A stretch of 64,000 nucleotides of DNA from Gliomastix tumulicola (lineage: Eukaryota; Ascomycota; Sordariomycetes; Hypocreales; Bionectriaceae). The notes under the pieces were generated by a model. The model saw only the letters and a list, made by a program, of their open reading frames with translations, made no database searches and was not told where the DNA came from. Position numbers and translations under genes: made by a program. Below are positions 41,122 through 52,175 of this stretch, piece after piece. The stretch is taken from assembly GCA_001599755.1 (NCBI GenBank), contig BCHX01000005.1, positions 3,096,409 through 3,160,408 of the forward strand. The letters are read 5' to 3'. How positions within the stretch are numbered: the first letter of the stretch is position 1; each line of letters opens with the position of its first letter.

Positions 41122-42505
41122 GCTGGTCTGGTCACAGGCGCTGAGGTCGGCGAGAAGCCCTTCACGAAGCAGCTAAAGCGCCGAGCCCCTCGCACCAAAT
41201 GACCACATCTAGAGACGAAGCATCGCACAAGGCCATCACGACGCCCAGTGCCCCAATGCAGCCCCCCTCGAGAGCGCGAACCGTCTACCAGTACGTCCTC
41301 CAGTACGTCACCGCTCCCGGTCAGGTCCAGCTCGCAGACGTCACTCCGCCAGACACAGCCCGGCAGTCAAGGCGCAGGGTCTGCACTCTGCATCTCCTGA
41401 AAGGAGTCCAGGAGCAGTGCGGGGCGCCCCTTTGGGGGTCCAGGGACCTGGGACAAGAGCCTATGACGAGCAGTCCCTCCACTGAAGATAGTGGGCGGTC
41501 CCTGTACCAAGCCAGGGAGCGAGGGAGCAAAAAAAGGGCTCGCTTGCAAAACGCAACACAGCGCTGCCCCTCCCCATCCCCGATCGGATGATGCCACTCG
41601 GGGCCGCAAAAGGGCAGTCCGATTTTCCCAAACTTGGCCCTGCATGAAAGCGCCGAGTGTGCTACCCTGATTTTGACGCAAAAAATGGAAGCGAATCAGT
41701 AAGTCCGGGTGGTCCGCTTATTCATGGTCTCCTCCCACTCTCTCTGCTCCGGGCTCTGTCCCTTTGGGGGCGCCGGGGGTCGTCCACGGCCCACTGATAT
41801 GCAGGACGCGGTCAGCAAAGCACCACCACCAACTCGAGGACATCGCGTCAGAGGCTTGGGACGCAGCGAATGACAGGGACGAGTTTTTGTCGACGGATTG
41901 CAACTGCGTCATATGATGGGTTACATTTTACGAAAGAGCAAGTCCAAGTCCGAGACTCGATCGAGCGAGGGATTCGAGGGGTCTCGTCGAGGGGTCCGTG
42001 TCGAGGGTCGGAAGGGCCCTGCTTGCAGCTCGACTCCAGAGCCCTTTCTGCAGAACGACGGCGGCGGGTGGGATGACAAAGACGCAGGGCATCGCGAGGC
42101 CTCTCGAGGGAATGTTTGTGACTATTGGAAGAGGCTGTCTTTTTTCTCGTCAGCTTCGCGACAGGGTATTCTAATTGCCCTAGTGTTAATCTAGAAGCTC
42201 TGTGACCCCCCCGGCCGTAGAAGAATTGCCCGTTTTCTTTCTCACGTTCTTTTTTCCCCGGTCAAAACTCACGATTTCCAGCGCCCCAGGTACCCGAGCA
42301 GCCCAACAGGGTGTCCTCACTGACAAGCAGCCGCCTCCAGCGTCTGGACCTCGTCCCCTGCATGACAAAGACGCTGGAACAAGCTAGAGCAGTCCCAATC
42401 AGGTTAAAAGGACAAGTGAACGAAAGAAAAAAGAAAGAAAAAAACTGCCCTCCACACCTGAGAAAGTGCCCTGCATGGGGCTCGGTTCTGGGCTGGTCTG
42501 GTCAC
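41122..42505. repeat. Short direct repeat, two copies
   Basis: GCTGGTCTGGTCAC occurs at 41122-41135 and 42492-42505. Each copy is preceded within ~25 nt by ATGGGGCT and followed by a GCGC-like end. This suggests either a duplicated control element or chance in GC-rich DNA. Confidence 0.4.
42073..42374. repeat. Short direct repeat, two copies
   Basis: ATGACAAAGACGC is found at 42073-42085 and 42362-42374. It is a second word duplicated within the same gene-poor region. Confidence 0.4.
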
Positions 42506-43929
42506 CTGCGCCGCCGCACAAGCGTCAAAGGTGCGACGATTCTTGCAGCAAGCCACCCAAGGCACGTAGGAGCTCTTGGCCGGCGGCGCTGATTGGCACT
42601 AATAACTGGGAACGCACACCGCCAAGGGAAAGCTTGGAGGCGGAGGACGCCAATCAGAGCGCAGCAGGACGCAGCCGGTGCCGTCTTCGGCTACTGCTCT
42701 GCTCTGGACGGACGGAGAACTGGGTGAGACAGACGGCCGGGATTGGGTCTGTTTTTTCCCTTGCTTAACTCCAGACCGCCGATGATGCAACTTTTTTTGT
42801 ATTATGGAGCGAACAATGTGGCAGCCTGGCCTCGGAGACACCATCGAACGCGAGCCAGCTAACCCTGAGGTAAGATAGAGCTAAAGAAGCGCCAGATTAG
42901 GTCCGAGCCTGTTAGCTGCTTCTCAAGTCCGCGCGCCGTGGCCGTTCAGGCTCCTCGAGATAAGCTCATGATGGATCGTCACGGCGGTGCCGCAGTGGGG
43001 ATTTGGTTATTGGGAGATGGATTCCATTTGGGATTTATCATGTTTTTTGCCACATCACCGACGCCAATATGCAAGGCAGCCGTATTCCTACCTGAGGTGT
43101 GATTACTGCACTCCTTCAGTCAGGTGGTGGTGGTGGTGGTGGTGTCCGTGTCCGTCCACGTCTGCAGCCCGGCGAGACGGCAGAGTCGGCACGGCCGCTG
43201 GAGGCTGGATTGGACGGGACAGGACGGGATGGGGATGCAAGTCAGCCCTCCGGTCCACTGGCGGGGGACACATCACATTGTGCTGCATCGAGAACTCCCC
43301 CGTGACCAAAGCCCCCCCTCCCCCTGGAGCCCCCTGGAGTGCCAACTCCCACTGTAGCCGGGCAAACCTCCCACTGTCAGGCACCACGCTGGGCAGCCAC
43401 CTGGGAGTCTGGGACAGGCCTTCTCAGCCCCTCGCTGTGCAGTAGTAGCGTCTGGGTCTCTCCCCCCTGTTGTGCGTCCTGTCTGCTCTCCATTCCCCCA
43501 CCCTGCGCCAAGGCCACTATCCGGGACCGGCGTGGTCTGAGACTCGAGGACAAGCCCGACGAGTTGCCGGCGGCTGCCACCGACGAGGGACGCAGAGGAA
43601 TTCGCGGGGTGTATAAGAACTCCGTCCCGCCACCCACTAGCCCTTCCCCGTTCCTCTGCATAGAACCCGAAGACAGGAATTTCCATCAGAACCAACCTTA
43701 AACCGCCCTCGAGCACGTTTCCTGTCGGTATCCGGTCCCAGGTATCCTTTAAACAGACGACATCCCCTGCCCTCGCCTCACCTCGCCTCGCACTCGTCTC
43801 TCCTCAGATGAACACTGCCTTCTGCTCGCACAAGGGCTGCCCACCTGCCATCCTCACGCCAGTGACGCCATCTTGAACCAATACCAATACCAACTCACAC
43901 TCTCCTCCTCCCTACTACCAACATCAACC

Positions 43930-44481
43930 ATGTCTCCCATCGGCGAGGAGCTCATCCAGCACATGGAGGACATCCTCCTCTCGGACCTCGCCATTGAGCA
44001 GGCCCGCATCCTCGACATCGCCCACCCTTCCTCCTCGCACCAGGACCTCGTCGTCGCCGTCTCCCTCAGCGACCTCGTCGAGCAGTCCAGCGACGCCGCC
44101 ATGCGCCACGTCCGCTCCCAGCTCATCGCCAGCGTCGCCCGCGTCGGCGCCGGCGGCTCCCTGGTGCCCCGTAAATGGGCCACGCTCCCCGAGCTGCCCG
44201 TCGACGCCTCGGGCGAGGTCGACGACCGCGCGCTGCGCAAGATCCTCCTCGGCCGCCGGCAGAAGACCGTCGCCGTCAAGACCGAGGCCCTGGACAGCGT
44301 GCCCGAGCTGCCGACCCTGTCCAAGTCGTCGCACCGCTCCAAGACGGCTTCTTCCTCTTCTGCTTCTTCGTCTTCTTCTTCGTCTTCCAGCGGCGCACAC
44401 ATCCCCCGCGGGTTCTGCCTCGACATCCCCATCTCCGAGAGGAGGGGATCTGCCGTGTCTGCGATTGAGGTGGCCTTTTAA
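43930..44481 (+). CDS. Hypothetical serine-rich small protein
   Basis: Single-exon 183-aa protein from an ATG in an ACC-ATG context. The N-terminal 90 residues are helical and balanced in charge (GEELIQHMEDILLSDLAIEQ). The middle is basic (LRKILLGRRQKTVAVKTEAL). A serine run lies at about residues 138-155, then an end with FCLDIPISERRGSAVSAIEV. No signal peptide, TM segment or known domain. The codon use and third-position GC look like real coding DNA. The unusually long upstream region suggests strong regulation. Function unknown. Confidence 0.6.
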   Translation: MSPIGEELIQHMEDILLSDLAIEQARILDIAHPSSSHQDLVVAVSLSDLVEQSSDAAMRHVRSQLIASVARVGAGGSLVPRKWATLPELPVDASGEVDDRALRKILLGRRQKTVAVKTEALDSVPELPTLSKSSHRSKTASSSSASSSSSSSSSGAHIPRGFCLDIPISERRGSAVSAIEVAF

Positions 44482-46737
44482 AGAAGGGGCGATGACGATA
44501 ACAACAACAACGACGACGAAAAAGTTTTGATTGACTCCTTTTGTGTGTTTGAGCACTGGCGTTTCTGGGAAACAAGGATACCTCTTTTTTTTCTTCACCT
44601 TCTTCACTTTGGGAGGAAACAAGAATGGCAGCGATGCACATGATGAATGATAATGACGCTGATGATCGATCTATTATTAATTGATGTATTCTCAAATGTC
44701 ACATCACAGAATGAATACCAATAATTTCAATCACTATCTCTGTCCTGTGTCTGTGTCTTCCGTCTCAATCAATGTCCCATTATGCCCTCAGTCTCAATCA
44801 ATGCCCATTGAGTGTGTGCAGAATGTCTCGCGTGAGCAGTGCGCAAATGGGGCAGAATGACCAGGAAGGAGCAATGCCTGCTGCATGCACCTTCCGCCAC
44901 AGGATGCAGGTCGCGGACAGAACGGAAGGAGCACTGCTGCATGCCTTCCATTCGAGCACAACAACATGCAACATCCCACGTCCGATTTTTTTTCTATTTG
45001 TCAGACCACCCCCGGTCTTTTCCTGCTGCATAACTCCTCACCTGACCTCGAGCTGCATATTCTATACACCGCCTAACACCTCTGCAAACAGTGCACAGTA
45101 TCATTATCCGGCCGTCACCCCCCCAACCAATCGCCCATTTTCTATCCCCCCCGGGACGGCGCCAGACGAAGAATGCCCGGCCGGCTGCGAAGGCTCAAGA
45201 GCCGCATGATGGAGAGACTGCAGTGGTCCGGCTAGGTGCCCTACCTCGCGCCGGGCAGCGATGGAGCGCCGCCGTCGCCTGCAGCACACGCTGGGCCCGC
45301 GACCCCCAAGCCCTCGAGGTCCGAGTTCGCCGCTACTGCATCCGCCGCCGCCGAGGTCGCCAGAGCCAACAAGAACAACAACAGTGATGCATCACCTGCG
45401 GAAACACACGACGTGTCACCACCGCCCCCACCCGCCGCCGCTGCTCTGCTGAGCGCCGATGAGTCTGCCCGCGTGACCTCCACCGCTACGATCGATCAGG
45501 CCGCCAACACGGCGACGGTGCCGGATGTGACCATCACGCCGCCGGCGACGGACAAGAAGACTGACAAGGCAAAGCAGGACAGCCGCGCCTCTTCTACCGG
45601 TAGGCAGCTCCGTCTCCCGTCTGCTGAACTTCGTGAGAAAGATCAAGGCCTGGAATACTGAATCGCGATGCGCGAGACCTAGCGAGCGACGATGACAGGA
45701 AGATCGCCACGACAAAGTCGAATACGAAGGAGTGAGGGGGGCGGGTTGGGGGGTTGCTGCTTGCTAGCTGGTCCTTCAGACTGGGCGGGCGAACCGATGG
45801 TTGGTGTGATTCGGGGCGGCGACCTTTGGGGGTGGGGAAGCAGTCAGCGAACAGAGGAGCGAAGCGTGGAGCGGGCAGTGTTCTAGAAAAATTCTGCGGC
45901 GATCGCTGCCGTCCTGGGGATGGGCGATGGGGACTGGCTCGCACACTTGTGACTCTTACTTGGACCTATGGCACGGCCGAAGATGGGCATGAGGGATGCC
46001 GTTATCAAGGCGAATGAAACCTAAGACATACGATGGTGATGCGTGCTAACCTGGGCGTGCTTCGTGATTGTGGCGCGAGCTGTGATGGTTGCAGGATGTC
46101 CTCTTTTTGAGCGTAGGGAACTTGGACCACTGTCGGACTTGGCTGACATCCTAAGCGAAAGCCGGGTGGCACACTCTCCCTGCCGCTCGGTAATCCTCGA
46201 CGTCACACCGCCCGAGATCGAGCATTTGATGAACAATGATCAGAGCGCAGCCCGCCATGAATGACGGTCTGACTATCGATGCGCAACCCTCCTCATCGAC
46301 CTTCGGCTGGACTTTTGGGAGAGGGTAATGGCCTGATGTGCCAAGCGGCACGCGGCGGATGCCACCGACGAAGAAATGATAAATCAGGCACGGGAGAGGG
46401 AGTGTGCATCGCAGGGTGTGGTTTGTGGCGCTCGGTAAATGCCTCTCAATTGACACTCAGCAGCCTGTCCCCAATCCTGTGAGAAGTGACCATGTCAACC
46501 GACAGTCATTGCATTCATACTTACTTCTGTTTGTGATGGCTGGCGTGTGATTGATTTGGTGATGGCCAGGAGTGACAGAAAAAGCATCTTTTTTAATGTC
46601 ACCTCCCCCACCACAACCAGCCAGTAAAAGCGCTGCCCCGCGATCGCTAAGATGGAATTCCAATTGGGAGTCATCCAGAATCTGCATCTGCAAAAAAAGA
46701 ATCGTCATTCCACGTCTCGACGCCGCGCGCAGCATCG
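44482..46737. other. Gene-poor region with a broken frame
   Basis: Apart from the disrupted frame at 45173-45695 I see no gene. The part near 46600-46737 should be the promoter of the eIF2B-alpha-like gene. Confidence 0.4.
45173..45695 (+). pseudogene. Possible broken gene for a short basic/Ala-Pro-rich protein
   Basis: From ATG 45173 the frame reads a basic 20-residue start and then meets TAG at 45233-45235. The same frame continues open as an Ala/Ser/Thr/Pro-rich low-complexity stretch to about 45600. At 45600 the coding pattern moves by one base, into a frame reading SSVSRLLNFVRKIKAW and ending in TGA at 45693-45695. A single base change at the TAG and one indel would unite these parts. 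No plausible intron removes either lesion. I do not recognise the protein. Chance open frames in GC-rich DNA are the alternative. Confidence 0.3.
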
Positions 46738-47978
46738 ATGACGACCGACTCGCCCACGCGTAAGCTGAAGGCCGCCCTGATCCTCCTGATACCCGTGATA
46801 AAATGATTGGCTGACCGCCCTCCAGCGTCGGAGCGGGATCCGGGCACCGACCGCCCTGGTCCCGACATCTCCAACTTCGAGTACGCGCGCGCCCTCCCAT
46901 CCCTCTCCTTCCCCTGCCGCTGCCGATCCTCTTCCTCCTCCTCCTCCTCCTCCGGCGCATCCCACGCTGACAGTCCATATTCAACCGCAGCATCGTCGCC
47001 AAGTACCACGAGCTCCTCGCCACCGAGCCCGACCTCACGAAGCAGGTCGCGGCCATCAACGCCCTCATCGCAGCCCTTAACACGGTGCCCTCGACGACGG
47101 CCCACGAGACCCTCGAGGTCATCAAGGCCCACACGGACCTCCTCAAGGCCTCCCTCCGCAACCCGATCCCGCCCGCGACCGGCACCGACCTCATCACGCA
47201 GTACATAGTGACCTCGCTTAAGGAGCAGACCGAGTCCTTTGACGCCGTGAGGCAGCACCTCCTCAGCAACAGCCGGCTCTTTGCTAAGCGCGCCGTCGAG
47301 GCGAGGAACGGTGTCGCCGAGGCCGGATGGCGGCTGGTCACAGAGGGCAGCGTCATATTCACGTTTGGTGCGAGTAGATGTGTGCGGCAGCTGCTGGGCC
47401 GCGCTGTTCAGCGGATCGGTGCCGACAAGTTCCGCGTCGTGTACATCCGCGATGGCACGCGCGCGGAGGAGAGCGATGCATACGTGAAGGATCTGCGCGG
47501 GCTGGGCGTCGCGACGGCCGAGATCGACTTCCCGCAGCTCGCGTACTACATGGACACGTACCGCCGCTGGGCCAAGGTCATGGTCGGCGCCGAGGTCGTG
47601 ATGCAGTCAGGCGGCATCCTGACGCGCATGGGCACGTGCACCGTCGCGCAGATGGCCAAGTCGTTCCGCATCAAGGTGTATCCGTGCGTTGAGACGCACA
47701 AGTTCTGCCGGAAGCACATCTACTCGCAGAGCCCGCAGACGTGGCGGATCGAGCAGAGCACGCCCGGGTTTACCAAGGAGCAGACGAACGAGCGCTACGA
47801 CGACCTCGTTGATTTTACGGTGCGTTTGAGACCCGGGGGGGCATTGATTGGGGCGCATACTGACCTGGGACATCTATAGCCTGACGACCTGATCGAGATG
47901 TTGGTAACAGAAAATGGCATCAAGCTGAAGACGTACGTGGTGGAGTCGGTCCTCAAGATCTACGACAGCTTCCGGTAG
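46738..47978 (+). CDS. eIF2B alpha-subunit-like protein (divergent)
   Basis: Four exons: 46738-46759 (22 nt), 46826-46880, 46991-47819 and 47880-47978; introns of 66, 110 and 60 nt; 334 aa. The spliced N-terminus reads into FDIVAKYHELLATEPDLTKQ, matching eIF2B-alpha (Gcn3), the regulatory part of the guanine-exchange factor that senses phospho-eIF2. Family landmarks include GTDLITQYIVTSLKEQ, HLLSNSRLFAKRAVEARN, the Rossmann-like core ending in VMVGAEVVMQSGGILTRMGT, and ETHKFCRK. Several family positions differ: FTFGASRCVRQLL replaces the usual Asn-Gly-Gly-Ser start, and the C-terminus (LKTYVVESVLKIYDSF) departs from the usual end. It may be a lineage-specific paralogue rather than the canonical subunit. 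Confidence 0.8.
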
Positions 47979-48497
47979 ACTCACCGAGTCGATACCATCA
48001 CGGTATTAGCCATTGCCGACAGGCCACCCATCACTTGATCGCTAGATTGATCGAGGAAGATCACTAAAATAGCCACACGCATCATTTGAGATTTACGGAG
48101 TACGCCTGATTTCACATGGCAAGGAGGCACACCAAAAGATGGCCAACGGCCTAAAGCGTGGTCTTCTGATTAAGACTCTGACTCGTTGGATGGACAGTCG
48201 ACCGTGTTGGTCGCCGTCAAGGAGTTGCCCGTTTGTTTCTTGGGCTCTTAATGAACGTGTTGGAAACGAGAAATGTGTCCGTGACAGGGGGCCAAGGTAG
48301 GGAGTGTGTTCGATCTGTCAAGTAGCCCCCGCCACCAAAAGACCTGCTGTTAGTCAAGGAATGAATCCAAGTTGGTTCCTGTGTCAATCCGATCACTCCT
48401 CTCCCTCTCCTCTCTCGTCCTGCTCCCCTTGTTCTGCTCCCCTCGTCCCCTTCCACAACCCACCCGAGCATCACACCCCTTGTCCCCTATCAACCGC
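47979..48497. other. Convergent 3' region
   Basis: Between the 3' ends of the eIF2B-alpha-like and Egt1 genes. CT-rich from 48390 to 48480. No gene. Confidence 0.5.
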
Positions 48498-51400
48498 CTA
48501 GACGTCCCTCACCAGACGGGCACCAACCCACGCGTACCGGTACTTCCTCTGATACCAGTTCACAAAGCTCCGCCGACCCGCAATCCTGGGATGCGTCGCC
48601 CACGACCCGCCCAGCACGATGTTGTGCAGCCCGTCGAAGAAGTCGGCCGTGTAGCCCGGATACATGGGCATGGCGCTGAAACCCTCCCACGCCTCCAGCG
48701 TCGACGACGTCCACTCCCACGCGCCGCCGAGGTCCGACTGGCCCGCGAGGCGGTTGCCCTTGTGGGTGACGGGTGTCGGGTGCCAGGCGCGGAAGGCGGT
48801 GGTTGTGGAGGCGAGGTCGATGAACGGGGGGGTTTCCTCGACGCCGTTGTTGACCAGGTGTCTGGTACGGAAGTTAGTGATGGTTTATTAGATATAGGAG
48901 ACGAGGGGGAGAGAGGGCTTACCCGTTGACGGCGGGGACCTTGTTTGCGAGCTTGCTGTTGAGGGGGTCTTTGGTCTTCATGTCCTCAACGTAAGAGTAA
49001 ATGCTGCGCGCCTCCTCGAAGGTCGGGATGCGACCGCCCATCCAGGCAGCGCAGCCTGCGAGTTCGTCGTAGGAGGCCATGACGGGCCAGTCGAGGGCCA
49101 GGGCGAGGGGCACGGGGCCGAAGACAGTGAGGATGGACTTGTCGGCGATGAAGGAGGCGGAGGGAGCGCCGTTAGAGTGGCCGCCATTGACTCCGTTTGT
49201 GTCGTGCGTGCCGTTGGTCCCGTTGGAAGAAGACGAGGACCAGGTGGCAGGGATGGTGGTGATATCGGAGGAGATCATATACGAGACATACTGGCCAAGT
49301 ATTAGTGAAAGAGTGAAGAAGGGAGTGGGAGGAGGAGACAAACCTCGCCGTTGGTGATGGGACGGCCCTTGGCCTGGAAGGCATGAACCTGCGTCTCTCG
49401 CACAGGCTTCTCATTGTCCCTGCTTCAGTCAGCTCAGGCTCTCACTCACTGAGACAGACAACCTCCGCAACTCACCATCCAAATTGAACACGGGGATCTG
49501 TCCCGTCCTCGGGATCCTCCATGCCAATCCTGACCTTCTGCGCCGGAACATCAAACCACTCGTTCTCAACAGCCGCGTCCCTCGCCTCCCGCGCCATCTT
49601 CTCAAAGTCAGGTCGAGGCACGTCCGGCGGCGGCAGCGTCTTGTCGCTCTGCACCATCATGTACAGCAGCGTCTCGAGGTGCATCAGCTCGTGCTCGAAG
49701 GCGAGCCAGACACCCCTCCCCACGCTCCGGGGCATCTCGCCGCGCTCGTAGACGGACCTGAGACGGTCGCGGACGCGCTCCTGGTACGACAGGATCTCAT
49801 CGAGCGAGGGCCACTCGTCAGGGATCTCCGAGTGCTGGTGGCAGCGCGAGGGATCGTCGACGTCCGGGTCGATGCCACGCTCAAAGATGGCCTGGAAGAG
49901 CAACGGCGGGGTGGGATGGCTGCCGGGCAGCGTCTTGGTGAGCTGGATGTCGAGGAAGGTCGGGATGTGGCCCAGGTAGAAGATGCACGCGTTGCGCAGG
50001 CGGATCGGCTTCTCGGAGAGCTCCGCGTCGGGGAGCATCTGGCGCGTGACAGTGTGCCAGGCGTGCCAGAGAGCAGACCAGTCGTCGAGAGACGGCAGCG
50101 GGTTCTCGGCATAGAGGAGGGCGTTGGTATGGGGGAAGGGCGTGGGCGATTTACGCAGGAGATGCAGACCTGAAGATGTCAGTCAGTTCAGCGACGCGAG
50201 GAGGGGAGAACGCGACCTACCATGCTCGTCGTTGTAGGTCCAACGCTCTGTCTCCTCCAGCCCCGCGAGCGCCCACAGCTTCTGGGAGCTGACGTTCGAG
50301 TATTTGAGGCTCTGCTCGATCTTGATACGCTCGCCGCGGCGGATGTGCTGGCCGAGAACATTCACATCGCGGAGCGGGCTGAGGAAGGCCTGGTGGCGGC
50401 CGCCTTGCTCGTTGTTGTCGTAGACGTACTCGCCGACAACCTTCCAGTCCTCGAGGTTGAAGATGTCACGTTTGAGGAGGCGGTTCGCGTGGGCGAGGCC
50501 GTTGAGGATGAACCTGGACCAATTGGTTAGCCAATATGCATGGGACGAGGGAGTGTGAGGGCATACTTGTGAGTAACCCCCTGGGAGTCTTCATGCTAGT
50601 GGTTAGCTTGCTGAGACACATCTCCTTCAGGAGAGGGGCATACCATTATAAGCACGACTGAGAAGGACGGTTAGCACATGTTCCATCCCCAACAATCATC
50701 ATCAGACCACTCACTGGACCTTGTCAGGACGCATGCAGCTGTCCACGCCCACGATCATCAGATCCTGCGCCCTCATCACATCCGCAAACTGGCCCAGAAA
50801 CCCAGCCGCCTCGTCGCGCGAGAAGTTGCCGATGCTCGACCCCATGTGTAGGATGCACCTCGCACGATCATCGTCGCGGCTCTGCGCAGCCAGCCAGTCC
50901 CGTCCGTCGTCGTAGGTGCCCAGAAGACCGCGGTGGGTGACATGCTCGAAGGGCGGGAGCTGGGCGAGCGTGCGGGTGAGTTCGTCGCGGCTGAGGTCGA
51001 GGGCGTAGTAGTCGATGGTCTTGCCGGCGTCTTCAAAGGCTTGGAGGAGGAGGCAGACCTTGCGGAGGTTGCTGGGAGCTACTTAGCATGTGAAGGATCA
51101 TTCAGGAACAAGGGCAGACGAACCCGCTTCCGAGCTCGACGACGATGGCACCCGAGGGGATCTGGCTCGCAATATCGGCGGCGTGGCGAGTCAAGACGTT
51201 GATCTCGTTGTTGGTGAGGTAGTACTCGTCGAGGTACGTGATCTGGTTCGCCAATGTCAGCTTGCAATTAAGGACAGACCAGACAGCCTGGAGAGCATCC
51301 TAGCTTACCTCCTCAAACAATTGCAGACCCTTCTCGTCGTAGAGCAGCAGAGTGGGGAGCATCTTCGGGCCCTCGGCAGGATTGATCATACTCTCAATCT

Positions 51401-51527
51401 CCTGCTTCAGGTCCAGATCGGCATGCTCGCGGCGAATGTCGATGATCTCGGCCTCGGACGCCGCGCCATTGCCAGCAGCAGCCTTGCTGCCGGCGCCGGG
51501 AAAGCTGTCGTTCTTGACGGCAGGCAT
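48498..51527 (-). CDS. egt1: Ergothioneine biosynthesis protein Egt1
   Basis: Ten exons on the minus strand: 51309-51527, 51124-51242, 50715-51071, 50644-50657 (14 nt), 50567-50588 (22 nt), 50221-50513, 49476-50169, 49344-49419, 48923-49290 and 48498-48861; introns of 51-66 nt; 841 aa. Egt1 trimethylates histidine to hercynine and then joins it to cysteine as a sulfoxide, in the cytosol. The N-terminal SAM-methyltransferase domain shows VELGSGNLRKV and HMGSSIGNF. The middle iron-binding DinB-like part shows FEHELMHLETLLYMM. The C-terminal FGE-like sulfoxide synthase shows GRPITNGEY and GGAWEWTSS, ending in ARLVRDV. The acceptor before the 22-nt exon is AAG rather than the nearby TAG, because only AAG keeps the family sequence AYND-x2-GVTHKF in frame. 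Length is normal for fungal Egt1. Confidence 0.92.
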
Positions 51528-51622
51528 GATCTCCTTCTCTGTATCAATCCGTATACACGTAGAAAGATCTCTGGAGAGCACCTGGGACAAAATCACAAGC
51601 AGAAGCGGCGTTCCGATATAGG

Positions 51623-51630
51623 TTTATATA
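51623..51630 (-). promoter_or_regulatory. TATA box of egt1
   Basis: TATATAAA on the minus strand, about 95 nt upstream of the Egt1 ATG. Confidence 0.5.
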
Positions 51631-52146
51631 GACTTCGGGATCTCGCTCGTTGAGTTTATCTGTGGATAGCTTCAGGGACAAGTTTTCGATGGTGCAGAGC
51701 TTAGAAATCGAGAAGAAGAAGCCACACGTCTGGATGACATGGGCATATTTTTCTCCTCCTTTTCCCCCAAAAAATTCCCATGGCCAGAAGGGGGGGGAAA
51801 CCTGCATTGTTCACGGTTGGAATGCTGATCTCGGGCTCGGGGTAGCAGCGGGCAGGTCACTCTCTGGTATGCCTCACACCACTTCGGTACGTCGGAGCTG
51901 ATATAGCCTGAATGGGTGCTCCCCTCACGAGCATGCAGTCTGACAGTCCCCCTATGATTCGCCTCCCCCCTTCCGCGGAAGGGAGATGCCGTTTGGTCAG
52001 CAAAGAACAAGACCCGAGCCCGTGAGACCGCCGCCGTTCGACCAGGGAAGGGCGCATGACGTGGGGATGTGACACATCTTTTCGCCGGCGGGAGCAAATC
52101 AGGTACAAGCTCTGACAGCTCCCAGGCCCGCCCCTAAGGGAGCTAT

Positions 52147-52175
52147 AAGCAGCTAAGCAGCTAAGCAGACAGCTA
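52147..52175. repeat. Short tandem repeat (AAGCAGCT unit)
   Basis: About three imperfect copies of an 8-nt unit in non-coding DNA, followed by further AGCTA words to about 52195. Confidence 0.6.

Larger units (their letters stand above)
40101..43929. other. 3.8-kb gene-poor region, probably long promoter and leader
   Basis: No frame here has a credible start, domain or splicing. Strongly pyrimidine-rich tracts occur (for example 40671-40713), along with many CCCCT/AGGGG stress-element-like words. Two short direct repeats are listed separately. The part just upstream of 43930 is CT/CA-rich like a leader. It probably controls the gene at 43930; a non-coding transcript cannot be ruled out. Confidence 0.45.

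Noticed and set aside
43099..43716. Overlapping open frames on both strands near the Ser-rich gene
   Set aside because: Driven by GGT/CCA-type runs; no domain and mutually exclusive frames.
50589..50643. Apparent frameshift in egt1 when the TAG acceptor at 50597 is used
   Set aside because: Using the AAG acceptor seven bases on gives the conserved family sequence in frame, so the gene is intact.
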